From: Aquila chrysaetos chrysaetos
Taxonomy: Eukaryota > Chordata > Aves > Accipitriformes > Accipitridae
Direction: 5' to 3'
Length of the DNA: 64,000 nucleotides
NCBI RefSeq assembly: GCF_900496995.4
Contig: NC_044018.1
Location: forward strand, 29,678,047 to 29,742,046
The notes under the pieces were generated by a model. The model was not told where the DNA came from, made no database searches, and saw only the letters and a list, made by a program, of their open reading frames with translations. Every line of letters starts with the position of its first letter. Positions within the stretch are counted from its first letter, which is position 1. This document shows, piece by piece, positions 26,971 through 36,744 of the stretch. A program made the position numbers and the translations under genes.

Positions 26971-29880
26971 CAGCACCCGGGGGGGGGAGGTGGGGGGCAC
27001 CTCCTGCAGCCACATCTATAGGTGCAGGGCCAGGTCTGGGACATATAGCCCAGGGATGAGCAAGCTCTGATGCCTCGGGGGGAGCATTTCTTCCCTAAAG
27101 CTCTCCAGCCATCCCTGTATCTATCCGTGTGGCTGGCTGTCGGTCTGTCCCGCAGCTCCTTTCCGCTGGAGAAACTCGGCGTTATTTTTGCATCGCTGCC
27201 CACAACCAAATCTCTGCCCCCCTCCTCCCGCATCACTGCTCCTCTGCTCCCATTTGCATCCTGATTTTCATCCCCACACCGCCCAAACTTTCAGGGGCTC
27301 CTTTTTGCTCTGCTTTGGGTTAATTATTTTAAAATTATTTTCATTTTTAATTTTTTAAAATTATTTTGATTTTTAAATTTTTTTTAAATTATTTTGATTT
27401 TTTTAGGGTTTTTATTTATTTATTTATTTTTCCCCCTGAAATGGGGGTTACTTACGTGGCTGGGAGCGCTCCTGGACCAGCCGGGAGGAAGAGCATCTCT
27501 GGAGGAAAAGAAGGGAGAGAAGTTTGGCCGCCACTTCACCCTTCTCTCCCCTTTTTCTCCCGGGTTATTTTGGCGAGGAGACAATGCCATAACACGCATC
27601 GCATCTGCCCCAGCTCCCCCCCCTTTCCCCATACACCCCATTACTATGGTAAAACCTACAAAGCCTCTAAACAGCGATGGTGCCTCTAAATCTATGTCCG
27701 CAGACACAGAAGGTACAACGTGGGGAGAGGCAGCGGGTCAGGAGGGCTCCGGGGTCAGCTTGCTCGCCTCCAATAGAGCTGCTGGGATAGAAAAGTTGGC
27801 CTTTCCATGAACCCGCTTTTTTGCCGTTTACCCGAACTTCAATAAAGTTTTCTTTCAGCCTCTCTACATGGAGGCGTCAAGAGGCTAAAAAGGGACCGTG
27901 GTTTGGGCTGTTTGCAGCAGGAACAGCCATTTTCCCCCTGGTTTTTTTCCTACCCCCCCCCCTTTTTCCCCATTATTCTCTTTATTTTCTTTTTTCCTCC
28001 TTTTTTTTTCTTTTTTCCTTCTCCCCCCCCCCCTTTTATTTCCCTTTCCCACCCACCCCCTCCTTTTTTTCCTTTTTCTCGCCCCCCTTCTCTTCCCCGG
28101 GTATTTATACTCTCCTTCCGTAGTAGCCCCAGTTGTGTCACGGCCAAGGCTGAGGGAGATGGTGGGTGAGGACCCTCCTGTGGGCAGCAGGCAGGAGCCC
28201 ACCCCTGGTTGGTGTCCCTGTCACCCAAGGGACCTGCCACCCCCCCGGGTGTCATCCCCAGCACCCCCCTCCATGGGATACACCCAGCCTGGGATGGGGG
28301 GGGGGGGTTACAGCACCCCCCAGCAACCAAAAAATCCCAACCCACAACTCCAAACTCCAACACCCTCCTCAAAAAAAGAGGGAGAAATCCAACTTGGAGC
28401 GATGCTCCTTCCTCCCCACCCTCCTCCTCCTCCTCCTGGCTCCAGCCCAGCCTGCAGCAGTGCAGATGCCCACCTCTGTCCCCCACCCCCAAGGAGAATT
28501 GGGGTGCTGCCCTGCCTCAGCTTTGGGGCACTGGGGTGCTCTGAGGGAGCACCCACCTCCCAGCACCTGGGGCTGCACTTTCCTCACATATTTTCTGCTT
28601 TTTCCTGCATTAAACCTCATTTTTTTCCCCTCCCTGGTGCCTCTTTCCCCCCTATTCTTCCCCTCTCTGCTTTGATTTCTTGCCTATATAAGAGGATATT
28701 AAAAATATCCAAACCCTCACGGGATGGGCCGAGCCTTGGGTGTTCTTTACTCATCGTCTTTTCATGTTATTTCTTTATTTTTTTAGGGCTGGGCTTTATC
28801 TGACTTCCCCACCTCAGCTGTGCCGGCTGGGATCTTCCTGGGAAAAAGCCAAAATCCCAACTGGCTCCCAACACCTTTCCCTGCTCTGTGGAGGAAAAGC
28901 TTAAAGACGAGTAATGGTTACATGTCCTGTCGATATGTTTTATCTTTCCAGCCTCGTGCTTATATTAATATCCCTAAAGCAGGATGTGAAAGAGAAGAAA
29001 AAAAAAAAAAAGCTGATGAGCTTTACATATAAACTCCCCAGGATGAATGATAACCTTCTCCCTCTCCAGATCCGCATCCCCAGCTATCACAAAGGGGTTT
29101 GAGACCATGATTTGTTTAACGGCAGCTTAAATCGATGTTGGAGAGAGAAGGGGGGGAAAAAATAAATAAATAGACTAAAACCTAAATAAAGATGTTTGCA
29201 GAGCCTCCTCTCCAATAACTCTGGGTCCCAGGGCTTTGGGGGGGGCACTTGCAGCAGGCCTCCCTCTCCCAGCCCCCTGCCACTGGGATTTTTAAGCAGC
29301 AAACTTCCCAAAGCCAAGGCCTAAAAAAAAAAAAAAGGGGGGGGGGGTCAGCTCCAGCCCCCCCCACCACCATGCACCCCCTTCCCTGCCCTGCCAGGGA
29401 AGCACAGACACCCTGCACCGGGGGCGGGGGGGGGACCAATCCAGGTTTTTTCCTAAAATTCCCCCACTGCTGTCAATTTGCAGGCTGCCTCCAAAGGCCA
29501 GGAGCAATGAATTACAGTTATTAGCACTATTACTACCATTATTCTCATTATTGTTATTGTTATTATTATTATTTAACAGCCTTTTCATTGCCTGGCAAAA
29601 TTCAATATGACCTCTTGGCTTGAACGAGTCAACACGAGCGCGCCACGACAGCAAGAGAAAATAATAACAATAATAATAATAATAATTAATACAAAAAAAA
29701 AAAAAAACCACAAAAACACCAGGAAAAGTTTAAAGCAGGGAGAGGAGCTAAAACCAGACAATCTTCTGCGGGATGGAAAGGAAATAAAGAGGCATGACTG
29801 GAAGCTAAGCCCAATCCACAGCACTTGTCTGAAAACCCGGATTTCTCTTTTTTCCCCCCATATTTACAGGTTGGGAGGGT
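26971..29880. other. Gene-free interval downstream of HOXC4
   Basis: C-rich and T-rich simple sequence (27945-28100), mixed DNA and ATT repeats near 29545-29575. No gene is supported; the long frames at 27.9-28.8 kb follow pyrimidine-rich low-complexity DNA. Confidence 0.5.
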
Positions 29881-29904
29881 CTGAGATTTAAAGTCACTGG
29901 CCAC

Positions 29905-29990
29905 GTCGTGATGTCATAAAAATCTGGAGTTGAGAGTTATCTTTAGGTTTGCTTAAACTTAACTTAAGCAGTAACTGGTGCACATGGGAT
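29905..29990. promoter_or_regulatory. Candidate element at the HOXC4 3' boundary
   Basis: GTCATAAAAA (29913-29922), a CDX/posterior-Hox type site, lies next to a perfect inverted repeat TGCTTAA-ACTTAAC-TTAAGCA (29950-29970), about 120 bp beyond the presumed HOXC4 mRNA end. Confidence 0.3.
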
Positions 29991-30094
29991 CCATTGCACA
30001 TCGTCCCAGCATTTTATTATCCTGATTACTATTATTTTGGGGTGGGTTTGCGGGGAGATGTGGGAATAAAATAAGTCACCAGACATAAAAGTAA

Positions 30095-30923
30095 AACTAA
30101 TTCACACTGACTGGTTTATTGAACACTGGGACTTTCACATACACACTAAAACTCTTTATTGCAAGTTTACAATGATCATGTAAAATCAGTCCAAAAACAC
30201 AAATAACCACGACAAAAAACCCTAGCTACTGACTTTTTAAAACCTTCTTCTGCTGTTCTTTTTTAAATATGTCACTCTTTCTCTCTCTCACTCCCCTTTT
30301 TCTTCTCCATTTCTCAGCAAAGACTCGTCCACCCTTGTGTGCTGTTTCGTAGCTGCTTTTTGTTTGCCTTTTTTTTTCCTCTCTGAATCGTGATTTTTTA
30401 GCTTTTTTTCCACATTGCTACAAAAGAACTTCACAGCTCCTTCGCTCGTGGTGCATTTGTAATGCAGAGGGGAAAAAAATACCTACGTTCGCCTTTTTTG
30501 TTTGTTTGTTTGTTTGTTTTTTGCCGTCAATATTATCATCACTTCTTCATTAAATTCACCCAACAGAACATTTACCTCTTCCTCCCCCCACCCTGCCCTC
30601 CCTCCCCATCCCCCAGCTTTAAAAAATAAATAAAACCCTGAAATGGCGTAAAAAAAACCCTGCAGGTACAGACACCTGGCCTCATGCTATCTGACATGCA
30701 TCTAAAGCCCGTGGTCTTGGGGGGGGGAGACCCATTGTTTTTTTTATACGCAGAGGAAAAAGAAAAAATAATAATAATTATTATTATTATTATAATAAAA
30801 AAAAAACTACGAGGGGAAGGGGAAGGGGGGGAAAAGAACCAAAATATATATATATATATATATATTAGATTCTATAAATAATCCAGAGTCATTTGTGTGC
30901 GGGTCTGGGGAGGGGGGGGGTGT
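30095..30923 (-). other. HOXC4: HOXC4 3' UTR and polyadenylation signals
   Basis: About 0.8 kb of AT-rich sequence follows the HOXC4 stop. Two AATAAA signals on the minus strand (TTTATT at 30155-30160 and 30115-30120) mark likely ends near 30.1 kb. The interval contains simple-sequence stretches (ATT repeat 30766-30800, TA repeat 30845-30866). The exact cleavage site is inferred from the signals, not seen. Confidence 0.6.
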
Positions 30924-32293
30924 TTATAACCTGGTGATATCCTCCGTGCGCGGGTCCTGCGCGGCGGCGGAGGGCAGCTCCTCGCCCGCGGCCGTGTTCG
31001 CCGGGGCGGCGGGGGCGGTGGAGGCGCTGGCAACCGCTGCCGTTGCTGCCCGTACTTTGGTGTTAGGCAGCCTGTGGTCTTTTTTCCATTTCATCCTCCT
31101 GTTCTGAAACCAGATTTTGATCTGTCGCTCGGAGAGGCAAAGGGAGTGGGCGATCTCGATGCGTCGCCGCCGGGTCAGGTACCTGTTATAGTGAAACTCC
31201 TTCTCCAGCTCCAAAACCTGCTGCCTGGTGTAGGCTGTCCTGGATCTCTTGGGTTCGCCTCCATTGTAATTGGGATTCACTGGAAAGGAGGGGAAGGAAA
31301 ACAAAACAAACAAAACAAAACAAAAAAAAAAAAAAAAAAAGAAAGGAAAGGAGAAAAAAAAACAACAAAACAAAACAAAAAAGAACACAAAAAAAAAAAA
31401 CACACAAGGAAAATCAGCGTGGATGGAGAGAGGGTCGGGAGAGGCGACTGGAGGAGCCGGGGGGGGGGGGGGGAAAGTAATAGGCTAAATAGGTAATAAA
31501 GAACTTTGGGCAGCTCAAGAGTTTCTATTCTAATAGGAAGGGGTTTCCCTGGCTCAAAAGACTGAATTATTTATGCACCCCTTACAAAGCTTTCGGAGTT
31601 TCACACATACATAACAGAACGAGCCACATGGCTAAGGCTGCCCACAGTAGCTCGGCTATAAAATTTATGGTGGGTGTAATTACCCATTCGGAGTCGTAAA
31701 TCCAGTTCAATTGTGCTAACCCAAAGACTCTCATGGAAGGGAAGGAAATAAAAAAAAAAAGAGAGAGAGAGAGAGAGAGGCGAGAGGGAGCGAGCATGGT
31801 GTGAAAATAAGAGCGGAGAGACAGAAGAGGAAAATAAAAGTTGCATACCAGTACTGACGTGGATTTTTTTCATCCAGGGATAGACTATGGGCTGTTTGGA
31901 AGCTGTGCTGTTGGGATGGTCGGGGTTTGGCTGGTTGCAGGCTGGAGGGGCTGGGGAAGGAGTAGTGGAGGAGGTGGATAGAGCAGCCTGCTCGCAGAGC
32001 TGCTGTGCTTTCTCTGAGAGGTGTTGGCCTCCTGGAGTTTGCCCGTGTCCCCTTTGGAGCGCGGCCGGGTTGCCGGGAGCTTGGAGACCCCCGCAGCTGA
32101 AGGGGCGGTCGGGGAAGGAGGGTCGTGGCACTGGGTACAGCTCCTGATGGTGATGCTGGTAGCTGGACTCCCTTGTCCGGCTATAATATTCCGGACTGTG
32201 GTCTGGGATGTAATTATTTTGCGAATATTCCTCGCATGGAGGAAATTTCGGATCGATGTAGTTAGAGTCCATCAAATAAGAGCTCATGATCAT
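30924..32293 (-). CDS. HOXC4: HOXC4 homeodomain transcription factor, two exons
   Basis: Antp-class Hox group-4 transcription factor that binds DNA in the nucleus with PBX/MEIS partners to set axial identity. Coding exon 1 is 32293-31849 and exon 2 is 31279-30924. The donor GTATGC follows 31849, the acceptor TTTCCAG precedes 31279, and the phase-1 junction falls in Val149. The product is 266 aa (human HOXC4 is 264). The N-terminus [19 protein letters not shown] and the HHHQELYP segment are HOXC4-specific and separate it from HOXA4, HOXB4 and HOXD4. The hexapeptide YPWMKK is at 138-143. The homeodomain is about 158-217, with helix 3 [14 protein letters not shown] complete, and the tail ends EDITRL as in other HOXC4 proteins. 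The tail between the homeodomain and this end is alanine-rich and diverged. The first ATG (32291-32293) matches the family start; a second in-frame ATG at 32287 has a better context (A at -3) and may also be used. The reading frame is intact. Confidence 0.97.
31664..31701 (-). promoter_or_regulatory. HOXC4 intronic Hox/CDX-type motif cluster
   Basis: Within the HOXC4 intron, 147-184 bp past the splice donor, plus-strand TTTATGG (31664-31670), the palindromic homeodomain core TAATTA (31677-31682) and GTCGTAAAT (31693-31701) sit together. TTTATGG and GTCGTAAA are typical CDX and posterior Hox (groups 9-13) sites. The introns of HOXC5 and HOXC6 have the same pair in a similar place. This resembles the intronic homeodomain-site clusters (HB1 type) known from other Hox genes. 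Function is inferred. Confidence 0.5.
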
Positions 32294-32430
32294 TAATTTC
32301 TGGAGTGGAAAATAATTTTTCTCGCTTTGTCGTTTTTCTGCTCCATAAAGCCCTCCTACTAGCTGGCGACCCCGTAAAGTTACTTTCACCATGTGACATC
32401 CCCGGCCAATCACACCCGCCAGCCCAGTCC
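32294..32430 (-). promoter_or_regulatory. HOXC4: HOXC4 proximal promoter and 5' UTR
   Basis: The segment just upstream of the HOXC4 start has low-repeat, conserved-looking sequence inside GC-rich flanks. It has an NF-Y type CCAAT box (plus-strand CCAAT 32406-32410) and an E-box CATGTG (32390-32395). A CATAAA/TTTATGG motif lies close to the start codon, and an AAAACGACAAAGCGAG stretch resembles the leaders of other group-4 Hox genes. NF-Y and USF sites are known for the HOXB4 promoter; their role here is inferred by analogy. The transcription start was not determined. Confidence 0.5.
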
Positions 32431-33614
32431 CCGGATAAGGAACCAAAAGCTTCTGCAAAATGTACCCAAATTGGGGGGGGGGGGCCGTGGGAGTGGGAGT
32501 GGGGGCGCGGGGAGAGCCGGGGAGATGCGCTTCGGGGCGAGGGGCTGGGTACCGGGCTCCATCGGCACCCCCTCGGCTGCTGGGGGGGGGGACACAAAAT
32601 GGGGGGACCCCCCCCCTTGGGGAGGGGGGGGCAGTGGGTGAGGGGGAGTGTGGAAGAGTGAGTGTGCAAGGGGGAGGGGGAAATGGGGGGGTTGGGGGGC
32701 ACTGGGTATCCCCCCCGCTAGCCGAGCTGGGAACAATGAGGGGCCCGCCCCCCACCCTTGGGGTGAGTGTGTGAATGTGAGTGTGCCCCCCAGCCCAGCT
32801 ATACCCACCCTTCAGACCCCCCCAAACTCTACCCCCGGTAGCCCCCATCTCCATCCCCCCTCCCAAGACTGGGCAGGATGGGGACACCGCCGGGGGGGTT
32901 ACCCCCCCAACATAACCCAGACCCCCCCCCGTCCCAGCGGGGAGAGGGTTAAACATCCCCCGGGGGGGGGGGCATTTACCTGGACGGTAGAGGCGGCTTT
33001 GCAGACCCCTTATTGCCCCTGCCTTAAATCACAGGCGGGGGGGGTTGCCCTCCCTTGCCTGCAACCAGCGGTACAGGCAGGACGAGGCTTGCCCCCCCCC
33101 CGCAGGCAGCGACCCCCCCTTTTTTGCTCCCCTAAACGCCCCCCCCCCCTTTGCTTAGCCCCAGCCTTTGGCAGCAGAGCGGGGTTGTTTGGGGTTGGGG
33201 GTTTTTGGGGGGGGGGGGCAGCACCCTGTTTTTTCCTCGGTCCTGGGTGCTGCAGGTAAGGCACCCACGGGGTTACACGTCCATGCGTGTGCAGCACCCA
33301 CGCGTGTGTACCGCTCCCCGGCCACCCCAGGCCGCTTGGCCCTTGCTTTAAGCATTGACCTCCCCATGCTCAACCTCTGGTGGGTGGGTGGGTGTGTATA
33401 TATATTTATATATATTTATATTATTTTGGGGGTAAAGCTGGAGGGATGCGTTAAAAATGGCTCCCACCTCCCCGGCGCAGGTCGGGGAGCTGCAAACGGA
33501 TGTCAACATTTTGGGAGGGTTTTAGCTCCCTCAATTAAAGCTGCTTTTTTTTTTATCTCCATCTCGCCCTAAAGAGAGGGGCAGAGGAGGGAGGTGGGGT
33601 ATTCCCTCCTTGTG
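32431..33614. other. GC-rich interval between HOXC4 promoter and upstream element
   Basis: G/C-run-rich sequence without a supportable gene. The long minus-strand frame joined to HOXC4 exon 1 here lies upstream of the family start and has no conserved residues. Confidence 0.5.
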
Positions 33615-33800
33615 CTTGATAACAATTATAGTTGAAAATCATAGCTTGCAGGGCATTGCCATATTTTACTTGATAACAATAAAAGTGACACATAAAGTTA
33701 ACTGTTTATGTTTTATTTATTAGACTAAATGTGCCAGCGGTGTCGAAGGCTTTTGGCTGGTTGTTACAGCTTTTTATGGGGTTGTAAAACGCCATAAATC
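33615..33800. promoter_or_regulatory. Candidate enhancer upstream of HOXC4 (SOX-like direct repeat plus CDX-type sites)
   Basis: An island of normal-complexity sequence 1.3-1.5 kb upstream of HOXC4. CTTGATAACAAT occurs twice (33615-33626 and 33669-33680), giving two AACAAT SOX-type cores. At its end, TTTTTATGG (33771-33779), GTTGTAAAA (33781-33789) and CCATAAA (33792-33798) form an inverted pair of CDX/posterior-Hox sites around a GTCGTAAA-like site. This echoes the intronic elements of the three genes. No test of conservation was possible. Confidence 0.4.
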
Positions 33801-34135
33801 AGTCACTGCGAAATGGTCGGGGCTCTTTGTGCTCTTGGCTGAGAGTTGTGTTTGCGGTGGCTGCTGTTTCTTCTGGAGATGAAAAGTAATAATGGGATTT
33901 TATTTTGATTATTATCACCCCCCCACACACCCCAATCATCGCGGTGATTTTGCTTTTTACCTTTTTTTTTTAATTTTTTTTTATTATTATTATTATTAAC
34001 AAGCCCTGGCAAACAGCAAACGCCGCTTTCGCACTTTGAATAAACTACCTTTAGCAAATGACATCAGCAGGGTTGGAGGATTTAATTAGGAGCGCTGCAA
34101 TTAAAGGAAAGCAGAACTTTCCAAGGCTCTGGCAT

Positions 34136-34215
34136 CGCCCATATATTCCCCTAGAGACGAATTTGTGACTGGGAGACGCTCACACAAATTCGAGTCTACA
34201 GGGTACATATAGGCG
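34136..34215 (-). ncRNA. MIR10C: mir-10 family microRNA hairpin (HOXC-cluster copy, mir-10c type)
   Basis: The minus strand encodes a hairpin with both arms of mir-10. The 5p mature product is at 34205-34183: it starts TACCCTGTAGA with the full seed and ends CGAATTTGTG. It differs from miR-10a and miR-10b only at positions 12-13 (CT here). The 3p product at 34165-34144 starts CAAATTCG, ends CTAGGGGAATA and differs from miR-10a-3p at one base. The core helix CGAATTTGTG/CACAAATTCG is perfect, the internal loop at positions 12-13 is 2x2, the terminal loop is about 17 nt, and the base is closed by CGCC/GGCG. It lies 1.84 kb upstream of HOXC4 on the same strand, the position of mir-10a beside HOXB4 and mir-10b beside HOXD4. 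miR-10 represses Hox and other targets. A HOXC copy is known in fish and amphibians but absent from mammals; the symbol is my orthology inference. Confidence 0.95.
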
Positions 34216-34458
34216 ACGGGGAGGGTTGGGGGGGGCAAAGGGGGGGGCTGAGCCCCCCCCGGACACCGACTCCGCATGTATTTGGGCACCGGGACATGGA
34301 AGAAGTCCTTTTCTCTCTTTATTTGGCTTTTTTTTTTTGGGGGGGGGGGGGGTTATTGGCAGCTGATTTGCAGGGCTTCGCTAATTGCTGGCCCCGTGCA
34401 CCGGCAGAGCCTGCTTCTTCCTAAAGTTGTAAGTCCCGGAATTACATATAGAAACGCC

Positions 34459-34489
<31 letters not shown>

Positions 34490-35634
34490 ACCTATGTAAG
34501 GTAAAATCCTTGCTCTTCCCAGAAAGGTTTCGGGGATAGGGAGAGAAGGGGGGATGGGGGGGAAGCTGCGAGGTTGGGGGAAAAAGACATGAATAGAAAT
34601 GTATTCCGGAACCCAAAACATTGATTTAAATATATCCAATAAATTCCTTTTCTCCAGCAATACTTCATTCTGCCCAAACACCTCAGACTCATGCAGGGCT
34701 TTGACATTTATAGTTCAGACTGATGCAACAACTTTATTCCAAGGCTGAGGGAATATTGAATAAAGATGGAGAGTTAATAAAGTAATTTTTACCTACGCAC
34801 ATCCTTCCCCCCCCCCCCCCCCCCCGAATATATGGGTTTCAATAAGCACCAGCAGAATAAATAAATATCCACAGGTAGTTCTTTTAAGGCTATGCTGGAT
34901 ATTTTTTTTTTTAAAGGAAAATAAAGCACGAAACAAAACGGCAGCAATCAAAGCATTAAAAAATTCAAGGCGTGAAGGTCACAAACTAGGCGGCTCTGGA
35001 CTCTCTCGCTTTCTCAGGGGGGAAACGCAACTTTATTTGCACCGTCTGCGTCCCCCCACCCCCCGATTCCCACCCAAATATATCTGGGTTTGACCACTCG
35101 CTTCTCCATCCTCTCTTCCCCATCTCCCTTCATCCCTTCGGTGCGTTTGGGGGGGCTGCCCTCGGATTTCTTACAAGTGCATCAGAAAAGAAAAAAAAAA
35201 AAAAGAAATTCCCCGGATTTCTTAAAAATGGCCAAAAAAAATCCTATTTTCCCCTTTTTATTGCTTGTGGATTGATGTTTTCGCCCTTCCTTTTGCTTTT
35301 TAACCGGAGTTTAGAGCTGTGCCTCTTGCTGAAGTGTTTGGATTTTTTATTTATTTAACACTCCCCCCCTTTTTTTTTTTCTCTGTAAAATAAGTCTGCA
35401 GGGACGTGTGAAGAATAGTTGTACAAGAATCTGGCTCTTTTGTCTATAAAGCAGCCCTCCCACCGCTCTCCATCCCTCGTCCCCCCACCAGCACAACCGT
35501 GTCGAGAAACACTTTGGGAGGGACAAAACCCAGAGAAACGCAGCACCTCGGCAGAGAAAAGGGGAAAAAAAAAAAAAAAGGAAAAAAAAAATTGAAAAAT
35601 CTCATTTTGGGCTTTATTTCTTTTTCCTACCTAG

Positions 35635-35860
35635 GATGAGGGCTGCGAAATATAGATCTGGTTACCATCGCGGGGACATTTTTAAGTACAAAGCGCCTTT
35701 TTGACAGTACTGAAGAAAAATAAGTATGCATTGTCTCTCCGGATTCATTGTGTTGGCTATTACCATACTGACCGTTTGGTAACCTGTACCTCAGCCCATT
35801 AGCAATCTGTGCTTTCCAGAAAAAAATGAAGTACCTATCTACTGGGGGTTTGTTATCCCG
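35635..35860. promoter_or_regulatory. Candidate conserved element between HOXC4 and HOXC5
   Basis: Normal-complexity DNA just past an A-rich run. It contains TTTTTGACAGTACTG (MEIS/PREP-type TGACAG at 35702-35707), GGCTATTACCATACTG and CCATTAGCAATC. It lies between the mir-10 hairpin and the octamer/DR5 region. Confidence 0.35.
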
Positions 35861-36170
35861 TGTTTAATAATAATAGGAAAAGCGGGGTAAAAGCTCGCGG
35901 TGGATGAACTCTGCCTCCTTGAGATGCGGGAGGTGGGAATCAATTTTGGAGTGGAGTTTTATTCCGAGCTTGTTTTAAGGTGATTATTGCACAATTAGTG
36001 GTAGGAGAACTAAAAACCTCTGTGTATATATATTTTTTTAATTATTTTTTTTTAATAGTTGGATTCCCTCTGCCATAGGCAATGACACGTAATTAATTAA
36101 ATTTTATTTTTTTCTTACCAACTCGAAAGCAGTGAGTGCAGAGAAGATCTTTTCTTTTTGTCCCTTCCTA

Positions 36171-36214
36171 ATGCAAATAGACAAGGTCTAATTTATGCAA
36201 AGAAATATGCAAAT
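36171..36214 (+). promoter_or_regulatory. Cluster of octamer (POU) sites upstream of HOXC4 and mir-10
   Basis: ATGCAAAT occurs at 36171-36178 and 36207-36214, and the 7/8 match ATGCAAAG at 36195-36202; a further ATGCAAAC lies at 36441-36448. Two perfect octamers and a near match in 44 bp are more than expected by chance. The surrounding 36.1-36.4 kb is AT-rich but not simple repeat. POU factor binding is inferred from the motif only. Confidence 0.4.
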
Positions 36215-36568
36215 GTTTAATTGATTTTTTTCTTAAATCTGTTGTCAGTAAAAGTAATGAATCGGCCTAAAACGATTTTAATAAGCAAAGCCTGTCACCC
36301 AAAGTCCTAGCCTTCACATTTTTCTTTTGAGCCTCTTTCGTCTCAAAGAAACTAATAATGTAAATATTTATCCCTTCATTTTAACGTATTAAAGATGAAT
36401 CCCTCTTGTTTGCGAACGAACTGAAAAAATAAAATAAAATATGCAAACCACTTTCTCCATCTCTCCCTCCCCCCCCTTCTCACCCCACCCAGGAATTCAA
36501 TTTTCTTCAAATCTCGTTGAAAGTGGCTTTTTAAAAAGTGGGCGCATTTTAATATTGGTTAGACAGCG

Positions 36569-36585
36569 TGACCTGAATTTCACCT
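36569..36585 (-). promoter_or_regulatory. DR5-type retinoic acid response element
   Basis: The minus strand reads AGGTGA AATTC AGGTCA: two direct half sites fitting RGKTSA with a 5-bp spacer, the standard RAR/RXR DR5 arrangement. A further AGGTCA half site lies at about 36608-36613 and TTATTGATGG, one base off a PBX-HOX site, shortly after. The element is 4.3 kb upstream of HOXC4 and 2.4 kb upstream of the mir-10 hairpin. DR5 elements near group-4 Hox genes are established for HOXB4 and HOXD4. Activity here is inferred. Confidence 0.55.
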
Positions 36586-36744
36586 CAACTGTTTGACTTG
36601 ATCCAATAGGTCACTGCCAAGGAGTTATTGATGGGGGAACTCCATTGAAATTTCTCTCCTCACAAATGGCCTTTAGATCTTCTAGCGAGTTCAATAACTA
36701 GTTATAATGTAGAAGGGGAAAAATGAAGCCCAGAGGCAAACTAA

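Noticed and set aside
27898-28803. 301-codon proline/phenylalanine-rich frame
   Set aside because: It follows pyrimidine-rich low-complexity DNA and has overlapping open frames and no domain.
32294-32956. In-frame upstream extension of HOXC4 exon 1
   Set aside because: The family start MIMSSYL is at 32293; the upstream residues are encoded by promoter and G-rich DNA with no conservation to other HOX4 proteins.
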